A stretch of DNA of 37,553 nucleotides from Gyrodactylus bullatarudis (GCA_012064415.1 SSNU01000264.1:1-37553); one strand, 5' to 3'; shown: positions 19,941 through 28,860, counted from the first letter of the stretch. The notes: generated from the sequence alone by a model not told the origin. A program made the numbers and translations.

Positions 19941-20280
19941 TTGGGGATTCTAAATTCGTTGCTTCATTATTTGTGCTAATGCACACTTTAATAGCCTGCC
20001 AATTACAGCTCTGGCTGGCTGTCATATGAAAAATAGGTCGAGTTATACTCTTCTCACAGCCACTGAAATCGATGCAAACAATTAAATATTTCCTATAGCT
20101 GTGGCCTTTGTTCGAAAAGCGAATGGCCTGATAATAAGTTGGCGTGGAATTGACTATCCTGAAAGGTTTGTTAATACTAAAACAGTAGATTTGTAGGGTT
20201 TTTCGAATTTCTCTTGTGTCACTGTATTTTTTGCTTTTGATTTCTGAGATTAATTTCAAAACTCATCACTTTTAATCACA

Positions 20281-20628
20281 ATGCCTTTCACTAACGATCA
20301 AAAACTCCAAGTTGTACATGAAATGGAAAGTGGCGACCTGACATGACCTCTTTCTTAGTGAAATTGTTAAATACATCATGTTTCATTGACTACCATTAAA
20401 CAATGGCGCAAAGATAAACAGAATATTGCTGCAAATATTGAGTTTGAGTCACATCAACGCTTTCAAAGGCTTAGATCCAAAATTGATGAACAGCTCGAAT
20501 ATCTTAAAAAGACAAAAAATTGCAAGTTAACAGGTCTTCGTTACACTTTTGTAAAAAATGAGTTCAAGATACTTAAGCATTTTCTAGTTTTTTATTCAAA
20601 ATCAACGAAAGTGTTCGATCAAATATAA
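20281..20628 (+). pseudogene. CENP-B/pogo-type DNA-binding domain fragment
   Basis: The frame MPFTNDQKLQVVHEMESGDL, continued after small frameshifts by LSEIVKYI and TTIKQWRKDKQNIAANIEF, has the layout of the N-terminal helix-turn-helix of CENP-B, Jerky and Tigger/pogo proteins (a recognition helix ending in KQWRKDK, then the start of the second domain). The part after residue 80 (FVKNEFKILKHFLVFY) is unclear. No DDE catalytic core is seen. It is probably the 5' remnant of a pogo-type transposon or a domesticated derivative. Two frameshifts indicate decay. Confidence 0.5.
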
Positions 20629-21005
20629 CAGGGAAGAGTTCATCGGTAAACAGCTCTGCAGATGTACACTTATGTTTCCCTGGATCACTGGTTTCTTTTT
20701 TCCTAAAAAAAGTGGAAAATGAACGCCGAGTCGCAGGACTAGAATTATCGGAATTGGTTCCATGAGTTGCAGACATAACAGATGCTCTTATTTGTTATGT
20801 ATTGTCATCGAATGAAATTTCTCAAAATCTTACACAGGAGTGAATTTTTCAAACCCTTTTACGTATAAGTGTCAATTTGAAAATCTTAAGGAATTAGCAT
20901 TGTCATATTCCGAAAAGTTCACTTTCCTATTTATTAAAACTTTAGCTATAAGTTTTTACTTTATTTCAAAGAGCAAGTAAGCTTGATTGATTTATTCATA
21001 TTCAG

Positions 21006-21155
21006 TCCACAACTCCCTATATGACAGTCCCAGAAAGATTCCAGCTGATCACAGCTGATTTTAATAGTAGACAAAAAAATCCTTCTTTTGATAAATGCAG
21101 TGCACACTTTAAGCATTGCAAAGAAACACTGAAAAGGTCTCTCAGAAACATCAAG
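21006..21155 (+). CDS. Exon-like ORF of 50 codons, unrecognised
   Basis: It is bounded by an acceptor (TTTATTCATATTCAG) and a donor (AAG|GTAAAA), is fully open in phase 0 and 150 nt long. It contains MTVPERFQLITADFNSRQKN and a cysteine/histidine pattern (DKCSAHFKHCKETL). It lies 55 bp left of the mariner terminus at 21211, so the mariner may have landed in an intron of this gene. I do not recognise the protein. Confidence 0.35.
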
Positions 21156-21576
21156 GTAAAATTCTTAAAAGCTTTCATATATATTCATGATTTAGAAAAT
21201 TGAGAGAAAATATAGTGGTCGAATTAATATGTGAAGCACTTCTAATATTTATGATTCCCGACTTATCTTACATAATATATTTTTCACATCAAAACCATTC
21301 GATTTATAGAAAAATTCTCTATCGATACGATAGTATGGAATGATAATTTTTTTTTTGAATTTTTAAAGATATTTCGGTTAACCTGTCTTTTCAAAAATAA
21401 AGAGCTCAAGACGATTAAATACTCAAATTTAAAGTCTTGAAAATAAAGGGAATTTCAAATATAACAAAATAAAAAATAATTCCAAAAAAACCTAGTGATA
21501 GATTGAAAAGGACATTTTAAAAGAAAGCTATTTAAAAACTTGTGAACTTGAATCAAGCAAAAGCCAAACAAGATTT

Positions 21577-21810
21577 TGTTGTATACGTGGGAGAGGGAGG
21601 AGAAGAGGTTTGGATGTTAACAGAAGTCATTTATTAAATCTTTGATACAAGTATTAATTAATATCTACGATGCGTGTTATTATAGTTTTAATTGAATTTT
21701 CCGCTGCGGTCTTGTTTTTCTGTTGAGTTCCTTGTTTAACTGTAATATCAAAATGTGGTAAATTAATAGTGAATATTTAATAAATATTATTTAATCTTCA
21801 GGATGTAACA
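21577..21810 (-). repeat. 3' LTR of the gypsy element
   Basis: 234 bp, with TG...CA ends in either orientation (TGTTGTATAC ... GATGTAACA on the plus strand). It differs from the other LTR only at G21804 (A in the 5' LTR). In minus sense it contains AATAAATGAC, where a polyA signal overlaps the gag start codon. Confidence 0.92.
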
Positions 21811-21928
21811 TGTTTCTTATGTTTTTCTATCCTTATAGGTATTATTAGTAATTATTAATAATTATGATTATTAATCGTTATTTTATTAATTTTGATTTCT
21901 AATTAAGAATTTTAAAATAAATTATATA

Positions 21929-22290
21929 CTACTTGTATTTCCTACTAGTGTGGTTACTGTATATCATATCATCTTTGTATTTTTTATTGGGAATTGGTAC
22001 TCTAGTGGACTTTCTAGTGTCTCGGTTTACTTTATTTCTGTCTTCGGAGTTTCTTCTCCTACTTCTTTCTTTTTCCTCGGAGATATCTCTCCTACTTCTT
22101 TTACTTCTCTCTTCCTTTTTTTCAGAGGGGTTGCTCCTACCTCTTTTATGTCTTGATTCATTACTTTCGGAGTCATTGCTCCTACTTCTTGTGTTTAGCT
22201 TTCTCTCTTTTCTTATTTTGATATGATTTTCATGTCTTTTATCTTCTTTTCCATCTTTTTCATTTTTGAGCTATTTAATGAGGGATTCAT
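21929..22290 (-). CDS. RS-rich basic ORF between pol and the 3' LTR
   Basis: Minus strand. After the ATG at 22290 (MNPSLNSS) a frame shift at an A5 run leads into about 105 codons rich in R, S, K and E: KERKLNTRSRSNDSESNESR, KRGRSNPSEKKEERSKRSRR and SEEKERSRRRNSEDRN, ending IYSNHTSRKYK at a stop (21929-21931). RS/RE dipeptides are typical of splicing-factor-like and RNA-binding proteins and of basic nucleocapsid tails. The position equals that of env or an accessory ORF in other gypsy elements. Alternatively it is the gag N-terminus of another element whose 5' end was captured. No membrane segment or zinc motif is present, so it is not an envelope protein. Confidence 0.45.
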
Positions 22291-22380
22291 TAAGAGGATT
22301 GGAAGACTAGTGAATATGTAGTTATAAAGCTTTTATTTCACCGGTTCTCATCAGACTCTTACACCGGCTTGATATTTATA
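22290..22380 (-). promoter_or_regulatory. H4: promoter/hairpin module inside the gypsy element
   Basis: In minus sense: TATAAATATC (22380-22371), stem CCGGT/ACCGG (22367-22341, 17-nt loop with GTCTGATGAG), GAAATAAAAGC, and an ATG at 22290, exactly 50 nt after the hairpin. It lies 90 bp past the end of pol and 480 bp before the 3' LTR. The LTRs of this element do not contain this module, so it looks acquired. It may drive the RS-rich ORF downstream. Confidence 0.5.
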
Positions 22381-22470
22381 CAGAAAATTAGTGCATTTTT
22401 GGAATCCTCTGATTGTTTGATCAGGTTCAACTTTTGAGTTGGTGTTGGCAGGGTGAGGTAAGGACTGCAA

Positions 22471-23832
22471 TTATCGTTTTGTAAGGAAAGAATCTATTTG
22501 TAACTGCCCACTGCATCTTTTCCTTTTCGTTCCCTTTTTGCTAATTGCAGGCTTCTCATTGATTGGCTTAAAACTGATAATTACTGGTTGAGAAATAATT
22601 TGATTATCAACTATTGTTGACTTTTCTGAGTGTGCATTTTCATCAACTGTAACTGTTTCTGGGGATGACATCTGAAGTTGATTACCTAGAGACGTAGTTT
22701 CAACTACTTGCTCATTTTTGATTGTGTATATTACTCCGTCCGTCTTGGTGATTTCGCCCTTTTCCCATTTTTCTCTATTTTTACCGATGCCTAAATATCA
22801 TACCTTTTGGCCTTTTTTATATTTGGAATATTTTTCTTTAGTTTCGTATGGGGGTTTTAGCAGGTCTAGGTTTGTTCTTGGTTTTAAGTTGAAAATTTTT
22901 TCTGCTGGAGATTTTCCATCTTTTTTCGGGGTGTTTCTGAAAGCTTTTAAGAATTTATTTAGTTCTAATTGTAGTTCTTTTTTATTCATTTTTTCGATGG
23001 CTCTTTTGATGGTATCGACATTTCTTTCAGCTAAACCGTTGCTTTGTGGATGATATTGAGGTGAGTGTTTTAATTCGATTGCGTCTTTCAGGGTCCATTC
23101 AAGAAATTCTGCCAAATTGAACGGAGGTCCATTATCAGCCACTATTATTTCAGGGTTGTCGAATCTGGCATTCAGACTGTCTAGAACTCTTATGACATTC
23201 GAGGCATTGGTTTTTGTCATTATTTCTACTTCGAGCCACCCTGAGTAACTATCTACAATTACAAAGATGTAACTTCCGTCTATTGGACCGCCAATGTCGA
23301 TATGGATTCTTTGCCAGGGTTTCGTTACTGGTTCCCGAGGAATTTGTTTCGCTTTTTTCGGCAATTTTCCTTGTTGGATACATTCGTTGCAGTTGTTTAT
23401 CATCTCTGTGATCTCATCCTTCATTCTTGGCCAATATACTCTTTTCCTAGCATTATTTAGTGTATATGATATTCCTTGGTGTGCTTGGTGTAGCATATCA
23501 AGTACTCTTTTTCTTAATACTATGGGTATAATCACTCGATCATGAAACATTATGCATTCATTAATGATGGATAGCTCAGATCGGATTTTATAAAATTGTT
23601 TTTCTTCCTCAGTTAGTCTATGAGTATTTTTCCATTTTGAAGAGTCTAAAATTTTTCTTTTAGTCTTATTAAGTTTTAATCTTTTAATGTTTTCCCATGT
23701 TATTGGTGAATTTTTAAATTTATCTATCATAGTTTCCGTTAAATCAAGATCTATTTGGTTTATAGTCGCAATGATGTTTTCTTTAGCTAGACTTTTTTTA
23801 TCTTCAATCAGACGTGATAGAGCGTCTGCCAT
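22471..23832 (-). pseudogene. Gypsy integrase with C-terminal extension
   Basis: H2C2 zinc domain: LHQAHQGISYT ... NNCNECIQQG. Catalytic core: IHIDIGGPIDGSYIFVIVD (D1), IIVADNGPPFN (D2), HPQSNGLAERNVDTIKRAIE (E). The C-terminal GPY-like domain (KYKKGQKV*YLGIGKNREKW) is interrupted by TGA at 22798-22800 where tryptophan would fit. The frame then stays open to 22471 through a charged tail (SKKGTKRKRCSG) ending QLQIDSFLTKR. That end resembles a PCNA-interacting peptide (Q-x-x-I-x-x-F-L) and recurs in the relic at 690-760. Function: insertion of the cDNA into chromosomal DNA. Confidence 0.8.
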
Positions 23833-23849
23833 ACCAAATTCTTTCGTCC

Positions 23850-25137
23850 CGATGTGTTCAATGGTGAAATCATAGTTAGCTATTAGTAATCCCCATCTTT
23901 GGAGTTTTAGTGACGTATAGATAGGTATCCCGTTTTTTGGTTTAAAAATATGTAATAGGGGTTTATGATCAGTTTGAAGGATAAATTTTTACCCAATTAT
24001 GAACTTATGAAACCGTTGGATAGCAAGGATTAGTGCTAAGCCTTCTTTCTCGATTTGGCTATACTTCCTCTGGCTAACATCAAAGTTAGCATGCATATGT
24101 TGGATAGGTCTTATAATATCATTTTTATCTCTTTGCATTAATACACCGCCCATTGCATAATCACTAGCATCGGCGGCCACGATTGTGGTTTTGTTTAGGT
24201 CAAAATGTGTTAGCATGGTTTCTTTGCAAATTAGATTTTTTATGTTTTCTGTAGCCTTAGTATGTTTTTCTGTCCATATGAATTCGGTATTTTTATGTAA
24301 AAGTTGTTGTAAGATCGGACTATGTTTATGTAAATCTTTTATATATGGACTATAAAAAGTGACCATTCCTAGGAATGTCATCAAGTCTTTAGGTTTTTTG
24401 GGTTGTTTCATATTTTTGAAGGTTTCAACTTTTTTAGGATCAGGTCTTCTACCGTTCTCATCTATGATATGTCCCAGTAATTTTATCTCTTTTTGGAAGA
24501 ACTTGGATTTTTCTAAGTTAGTCCAAATTCGTTTAGTCTTTCAAAAAGTTTTACCAGGATTTTACCTAGTTCTGTTTCATCTTTCGCAAATCCTAGGATA
24601 TCATCCATATAGTTTCTTATATTTGTGAGGTTTACTGTGACCTTATCTATCACTTCTTGACATATGGCTGGCGCAGTTTTCACTCCGAAGCATATTCTCT
24701 TGTATCTATATAATCCTAAATGGGTATTAACCGTGAGTATGTTTCTAGACTTTCTCTCTACGGGAATTTGTAAAAAAGCTTCTGTTAGGTCGACTACAAA
24801 GAAAATTTTACCTCCTGCTTCTTTGTGGGTATTGATACGTCATGATTTGGTCGTTAACCTTCCCCGATAAGTCGATACACGTTCTAATTTTATTGTTGTC
24901 TTTTTGCACATAGACTAACGGTGCAGCCCAGTCTGAGTATTCTACTCTTTCTATGTAGTTCGCTTTTTCTAGTCTCTTTATCTCATTTTTTATGAGTTCT
25001 TCTCGGTGATAAGGAACATCTCTAGCAGCTCTAAAGACTGGGGTAGCATTCTCTATTAGTTTGATTTTAGCTTCGATTTTACATAGGCCTTTCGAGTTCT
25101 CGTTTAGTTTTTTAATTTTGTTTAAATAACCCTTCAT
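23850..25137 (-). pseudogene. pol: Gypsy reverse transcriptase and RNase H
   Basis: RT begins before IENATPVFRAARDVPYHREE and includes IERVEYSDWAAPLVYVQKDN, KIRTCIDLSGKVND, then after a frameshift at about 24840 KIFFVVDLTEAFLQIPVE, RYKRICFGVKTAPAICQEVI and the catalytic NYMDDILGF near 24600-24617. A further 1-nt deletion lies at about 24525 before KSKFFQKEIKLLGHII. RNase H is next: KTTIVAADASDYAMGGVLMQ, YSQIEKEGLALILAIQRFHK, then a TAA where a sense codon is expected before FILQTDHKPLL, and GMADALSRL. All key residues are present, with YMDD in place of the commoner YIDD/YLDD. Two frameshifts and one stop break it. Confidence 0.8.
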
Positions 25138-25139
25138 AT

Positions 25140-25650
25140 TTGATTTCTATATTGCATATGTCTTTTTTAGAACAGTTTGGGCATGTTTGTCCTACCCTTA
25201 GTATATTGAGAGAGTCGATAATGTCAGTTCCTAATATATTTTGATGGAGTTCTGAAGATACATAGATCTCAGTGTATAGAGTTTGTTTTTGGTATACGAT
25301 TTTAGCCTTAAATTTCCCTTCAATTTTAAGTCTTTGAGAGTTAGCTACCGCTGCTTCAATGTCATTCTCTCTTAGTTCTTCATAGATTTTATTTCTATAA
25401 GTTATCAAGGGTTAGTAATGTTATCTTAGCGCCTGTGTCATATAGAAAAGTAATTTTGGTGTCGTTCACTATTATATCAATGTTAGTCTTAATCGGTTCT
25501 TCATTAGTATCATTAAAATTAATAGAACATATCTTACAGTTTGAGTTGGCCCTGCATTTGAACTCTGGGTGTCCTATTCTCTTACACCGTTGGCATTGAT
25601 GGTAGCGGTATCTGCACGTTCTCAGGTGTGTCTTGTCGCAGGCTGGACAC
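25140..25650 (-). pseudogene. Gypsy nucleocapsid zinc knuckle and aspartic protease
   Basis: In a frame different from that of gag, the sequence reads TCPACDKTHLRTC and CQRCKRIGHPEFKC, a classical CCHC knuckle (C-x2-C-x4-H-x4-C), then CRANSNCKIC. The protease follows with active site FLYDTGAKITLL at about 25432-25450, then after another frameshift ITYRNKIYEELRENDIEAA and LHQNILGTDIIDSLNIL, where LGTDI matches the second conserved block of retroelement proteases. Zinc knuckle: RNA binding. Protease: Gag-Pol processing. The frame changes near 25400 and between gag and the knuckle. Confidence 0.7.
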
Positions 25651-26457
25651 GTTTGTCTGTCTCTGTCTGGTTGTGCCGTTTCTCTTTATGGCTTGTACCG
25701 GTCTCTCTTCTTTATTCTTCTCTTCGATTTTCGTCTCTTCGAACGAATGGAACATCTTAATCTCGGCCATTGCGTTCATAACTATGGTGTGAGGATGAAT
25801 ATCTTCGACTTCAGCACCACTCTCGATTCTAGCTTTTCTCTTCTCGGCTTCTTCTCTAACTTTCCTCAAGACGATTTCTTTCATTTTGGCGTGTTTATTG
25901 TCTTTCAATGAGGAAAAAAATGTCAATAGCATACTCTCTCCGGTCGACATATTTGTCCACTCAGCTTTGTCAGATTGGTTCATCAATTTAGCGCACCATT
26001 CATCGTATTCGATATTGGCGGGAATAGCTTGTGTAAATAGTTCGATTCGTTTCATATACAAAGGAACCTTGTCAGAATAGATAGTGATGAGTTTTTCAAT
26101 TATTCTTTCCACAGTGACTTCATCGTCGTTAATGTCGAGTGGTTTTAGCGCGTGTCGTACGTTGTTAAAGGCTTTGTCATCAAGCCTTTGCCACAGGTAT
26201 CCTTTTTTCTCATAACATGACAGGTTTGCGGTCTCCGTCGTAAATTGAGGGCCCATTCTTGCCCGAAAAGTTGCAAAATCTCCTTGAGGATCGTGCTTGA
26301 AGATTTCATTAGACCTAGCCAATGCTAGTCGTAGTTGGTTAGCGTTGATTGGTCTTTGGGAGTTGACAACGTTGATCTCCGGGAATCCCACTTCTGACAC
26401 CACTGTTGTATACGTGGGAGAGGGAGGAGAAGAGGTTTGGATGTTAACAGAAGTCAT
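25582..26457 (-). CDS. gag: Gag capsid-type protein of the gypsy element
   Basis: 291 codons from the ATG at 26457. The first 18 codons are in the 5' LTR and the frame crosses the primer site without a stop. The N-terminus is S/T/P-rich (MTSVNIQTSSPPSPTYTT). Residues 45-230 have capsid character: FATFRARMGPQF, LWQRLDDKAFNNVRHALKPL, ERIIEKLITIYSDKVPLYMK and EYDEWCAKLMNQSDKAEW. A charged C-terminal helix follows (REEAEKRKARIE). It should form the cytoplasmic particle that packages element RNA. The frame ends at a stop just after shifting out of the zinc-knuckle frame, so either a 1-nt error or a programmed shift separates capsid and nucleocapsid. No other Met in frame precedes the capsid region. 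Confidence 0.8.
   Translation of the reverse strand: MTSVNIQTSSPPSPTYTTVVSEVGFPEINVVNSQRPINANQLRLALARSNEIFKHDPQGDFATFRARMGPQFTTETANLSCYEKKGYLWQRLDDKAFNNVRHALKPLDINDDEVTVERIIEKLITIYSDKVPLYMKRIELFTQAIPANIEYDEWCAKLMNQSDKAEWTNMSTGESMLLTFFSSLKDNKHAKMKEIVLRKVREEAEKRKARIESGAEVEDIHPHTIVMNAMAEIKMFHSFEETKIEEKNKEERPVQAIKRNGTTRQRQTNVSSLRQDTPENVQIPLPSMPTV
26385..26402 (-). other. Primer-binding site for tRNA-Leu
   Basis: In minus sense TGGTGTCAGAAGTGGGAT, one base after the 5' LTR. It is complementary to the 3' end of tRNA-Leu including CCA (ATCCCACTTCTGACACCA), as in other gypsy elements primed by tRNA-Leu. It also lies inside the gag frame (VVSEVGF). Confidence 0.85.
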
Positions 26458-26637
26458 TTATTAAATCTTTGATACAAGTATTAATTAATATCTACGATGC
26501 GTGTTATTATAGTTTTAATTGAATTTTCCGCTGCGGTCTTGTTTTTCTGTTGAGTTCCTTGTTTAACTGTAATATCAAAATGTGGTAAATTAATAGTGAA
26601 TATTTAATAAATATTATTTAATCTTCAGGATATAACA
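26404..26637 (-). repeat. 5' LTR of the gypsy element, containing the gag start
   Basis: 234 bp, 99.6% identical to the 3' LTR. The gag ATG (26457) lies 54 nt before its inner end. No hairpin of the H type is present; an AT-rich segment (TAAATAATATTTATTAAATA) may serve as promoter. The near-identity points to a recent insertion. Confidence 0.92.
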
Positions 26638-26699
26638 GATTTGAGTAGAAATTAGAAAATAATTCTAAAGTTATTGAAAAATTATCCAAAGTTCTCTTT

Positions 26700-27060
26700 A
26701 ATGAAGTCTGAAAAATGCCCAAAACGTTCAGAATATCATATGAATATTCGATCTGAATAAATCAAGGACAAATAATGTCAAAGCGAATTTTGGGATAAAA
26801 CCATAGTTTCTAATGAGGAAAAGTTTGATATGGATGAACCTGATGGCTTAAGCTGCCATTGGTGCTCAGATGAGAAGAATCCCAAGAAAATACTGAACTT
26901 CGAATATGGCGTAGCTTCAATTATGGTATGATCAGCAATGATTTTATCAGGAAATTAACCGTTAGTTATTGTTGATAGAAAATTGTACTCAGAAAATCAT
27001 CAGGAAATTTCAATTGATACTGCTTAAACACTAAAAAATAGATTAATAGGAAATTTTTTT
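26700..27060 (+). pseudogene. Mariner transposase catalytic remnant
   Basis: The frame reads VSNEEKFDMDEPDGLSCHW, equivalent to the first catalytic Asp block of Tc1/mariner transposases (compare FDEKKFNLDEPDG at 14590), then GVASIMV*SAM with the tryptophan changed to a stop, and PLVIVDRKLYSENHQEI. The N-terminal half on the other side of the gypsy insert (21317-21576) is too decayed to read. Multiple stops make it inactive. It is more eroded than the gypsy inserted into it, consistent with the order of events. Confidence 0.6.
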
Positions 27061-27398
27061 TATCTCAACGAGAAACAGCTTCAAAATATTTATGAACTAA
27101 AGTTTGAAAATTAAAATAATTGGTTAGAATTTTATGATTAAAATCTAGAGTTTTTAAACAATTTTCGAAATCTTTCAGGAGAAGGAGAATGCTAATAAAA
27201 AGTGCCTCACATATTTTTTCGTTTTCAATTTCAATGAAATATAGTATATTTACCTTTACTTGAAAAGTTATGATCGGTATCATTCGATAGAGAATTTTTC
27301 TATGAATCGAAAGGTCTTAATTTGAAAAATATATTATGTAAGATAAGTCGTGAATCATAAATATTAGAAGTGCTTCACATATTAATTCGACCACTATA

Positions 27399-27616
27399 TA
27401 TTAAAAACAAATGAAAATTTGTACGATAATACTGTCGAACCTCATCAAGAATATTATTGTTAGATTCTAAACTCATATGGAAGGTTAGAGAACAACAAGC
27501 GTAAATTAGAGTGATAAACGTTGTATTTCGCCGGGTCTCTTCTGACTCTACCCCGGTTAACATATATATGTTACGACCAATGTGTACACTTTGAACGGTG
27601 TATACAATGTTTGACA
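27399..27616 (-). repeat. H5: LTR-like promoter module with gag-like start
   Basis: Minus sense from TGTCAAAC at 27616: a TATATATG stretch, stem CCGGG/CCCGG (27556-27531, 16-nt loop), AATACA in place of AATAAA, then an ATG at 27476, 54 nt after the hairpin. The ORF reads MSLESNNNILDEVRQYYRTN and continues to the mariner border at 27398. ILDEVRQ aligns with IFQEIRQ of the ORF at 1-176. The 27616 end abuts PLE B sequence (TAAAACGGAAAAATT). No target duplication was found. Confidence 0.5.
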
Positions 27617-28860
27617 TAAAACGGAAAAATTCAAAATTGAAGCTGTATGATCTTCTTGTCTACTACGTATTGCAGTATCCTTCATCAGATGATCTTTGCT
27701 CGCAAAGATAATTCCCTAATATAGTGAATTCTCTAATAATTTTATATAAAAAAGACCAACTCGAAAAAAATAATCGACCCTCTACTATAAAGAAGTTGTA
27801 TTAAAATTGTAATTAAAAAATCCCAGCCTTTATTTTTAATCATAATTTTTCCAATGTTTTCTCAGTCATATGATTCAAACGACATCAAATTTAGGTTTGA
27901 TATGCATTAATCTACCATATACCAACGTTTCAAAGTAACAGGTCCTAAGATTACGGTTTTAAATTTTTTTCATAATTCATCGATAAAATTTATACCATTC
28001 AATTGAGAATCAAAAATTAAATACCTTTGCACTATTTGTTTCTAGAAAAAACTTAACAGAAAACATCAGTCGCTGTCTAAAATCAATTTCGAGTTTTATC
28101 CGCAAACATTTCATTTCTTCTTTGGTGCAGAGTTTTACAATTATTAGAGAATTGGCTGTAGTTCTACATATATATGAGGCTCCACAATCACATTGGAATT
28201 TGTAAACTAATAGAGTTTTCTCCTCTGGCTTCAGCAAATCTTTATGAATCAAACTAAACAATCTCTGAGTTTTAAATACAATTTTCAATTGTATTTTATT
28301 ATAATGTTGATTGATGAGATCATTTAGCCTTCTTCTAATGTCATTACTGAACCTATCACCTTTGACGTTGAGCTTCATAAAAATAGTTGTTTTCTCGAAA
28401 AACTCTATTAGTTTATCCTATTATTAAATTCTAATGTGATTATGGAGCCTCATATATAGGTAGAACGATTAGGAAATTATCTACACGAGCGGAGGATCAT
28501 CTGAAGAAGGATACTGGGGTTAAAAGATAAGAAGATCATACAGCTTCAATTTCTAATTTTTCCGTTTTATACAAAAACCCTAATGACGACAGCATAGATG
28601 TATGGATGAAAGAAAAATTTACTATCAACCTATACAAACCTAATCTATGTGATCAAAAAAACTTGAACTTTGTTGAACTTAATAAAACTAATTGTTTTCT
28701 TTCATCTGTTTCGACAACATTATTTCTATCCATAGATACATTCATGATATTGTCGACAAATTTACCTGGATAACCATTTTCCTTCAGACTTAACTTCACG
28801 TTCTCTATTTCGTTAGACCATTCCTCAGGGCTCGCTATCTTATAATATCATTTAACAAAT
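27617..28860 (-). mobile_element. Foldback Penelope-like element B
   Basis: Minus-sense order: RT-side linker (28860-28670: SPEEWSNEIENVKLSLKENG, YPGKFVDNIMNVSMDRNNVV), an inverted copy of the endonuclease segment (28670-28388), the linker MKLNVKGDRFSNDIRRRLND (from 28378), CDCGASYICRT (GIY-YIG start), then a small insertion (27727-28153) and the end of the nuclease segment to 27617. The inverted arm is about 99% identical to the arm at 12667-12934, with the same junction, while the sense nuclease of this copy is only about 80% similar. The ORF 28010-28378 is open but runs into the insertion. Left end cut by H5. Confidence 0.65.
27727..28153. mobile_element. Small insertion with 15-bp perfect terminal inverted repeats
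   Basis: AATTCTCTAATAATT at 27727-27741 and its exact reverse complement at 28139-28153 enclose 427 bp inserted in the nuclease part of PLE B. No target duplication is clear, so the superfamily is unknown. Part of it is read in frame from the PLE (KLCTKEEMKCLRIKLEIDF). Confidence 0.45.

Larger units (their letters stand above)
21577..26637 (-). mobile_element. Complete Ty3/gypsy LTR retrotransposon
   Basis: 5,061 bp, minus-strand sense, bounded by two 234-bp LTRs that differ at one base and by a perfect 5-bp duplication GATTT (21572-21576 and 26638-26642). The order is 5' LTR, tRNA-Leu primer site, gag, zinc knuckle, protease, RT, RNase H, integrase, then an unusual 3' region (22470-21811) with an H-type promoter module and an RS-rich ORF, then the 3' LTR. 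Integrase last in pol is the Ty3/gypsy order. The polypurine tract before the 3' LTR is poor (AAGAAACA). At least four frameshifts and two stops interrupt the coding sequence. Confidence 0.9.
21213..27396 (+). mobile_element. Tc1/mariner element split by a gypsy retrotransposon
   Basis: The termini are long inverted repeats: 21213-21316 and 27396-27292 match at about 90%, starting TAGTGGTCGAATTAATATG. Each is flanked by TA (21211-21212 and 27397-27398), the mariner target duplication. Without the 5,061-bp gypsy insert and its duplicated GATTT, the element is about 1.1 kb. Its right flank is the gag-like ORF of module H5, so it inserted into that retroelement piece. Confidence 0.8.

Noticed and set aside
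21933..22226. Leucine-rich multi-membrane protein on the plus strand
   Set aside because: It is the antisense of the RS-rich ORF: AGAAG/CTTCT repeats read backwards give Leu/Ser runs.
22325..22370. Hammerhead ribozyme in the H modules (CTGATGAG ... GAAA)
   Set aside because: The two core boxes seem present in H1 and H4, but the 8 nt between them cannot form stem II, and H3 and H5 change core bases (ATGAAGAG, CAGAAGAG). The covarying stem lies elsewhere.
27433..27616. 184-bp solo LTR with TGTCGAAC/GTTTGACA inverted ends
   Set aside because: There is no target duplication, and the TGTCGAAC end lies inside a gag-like reading frame (DEVRQYY) shared with another copy, so that boundary is probably coincidental.
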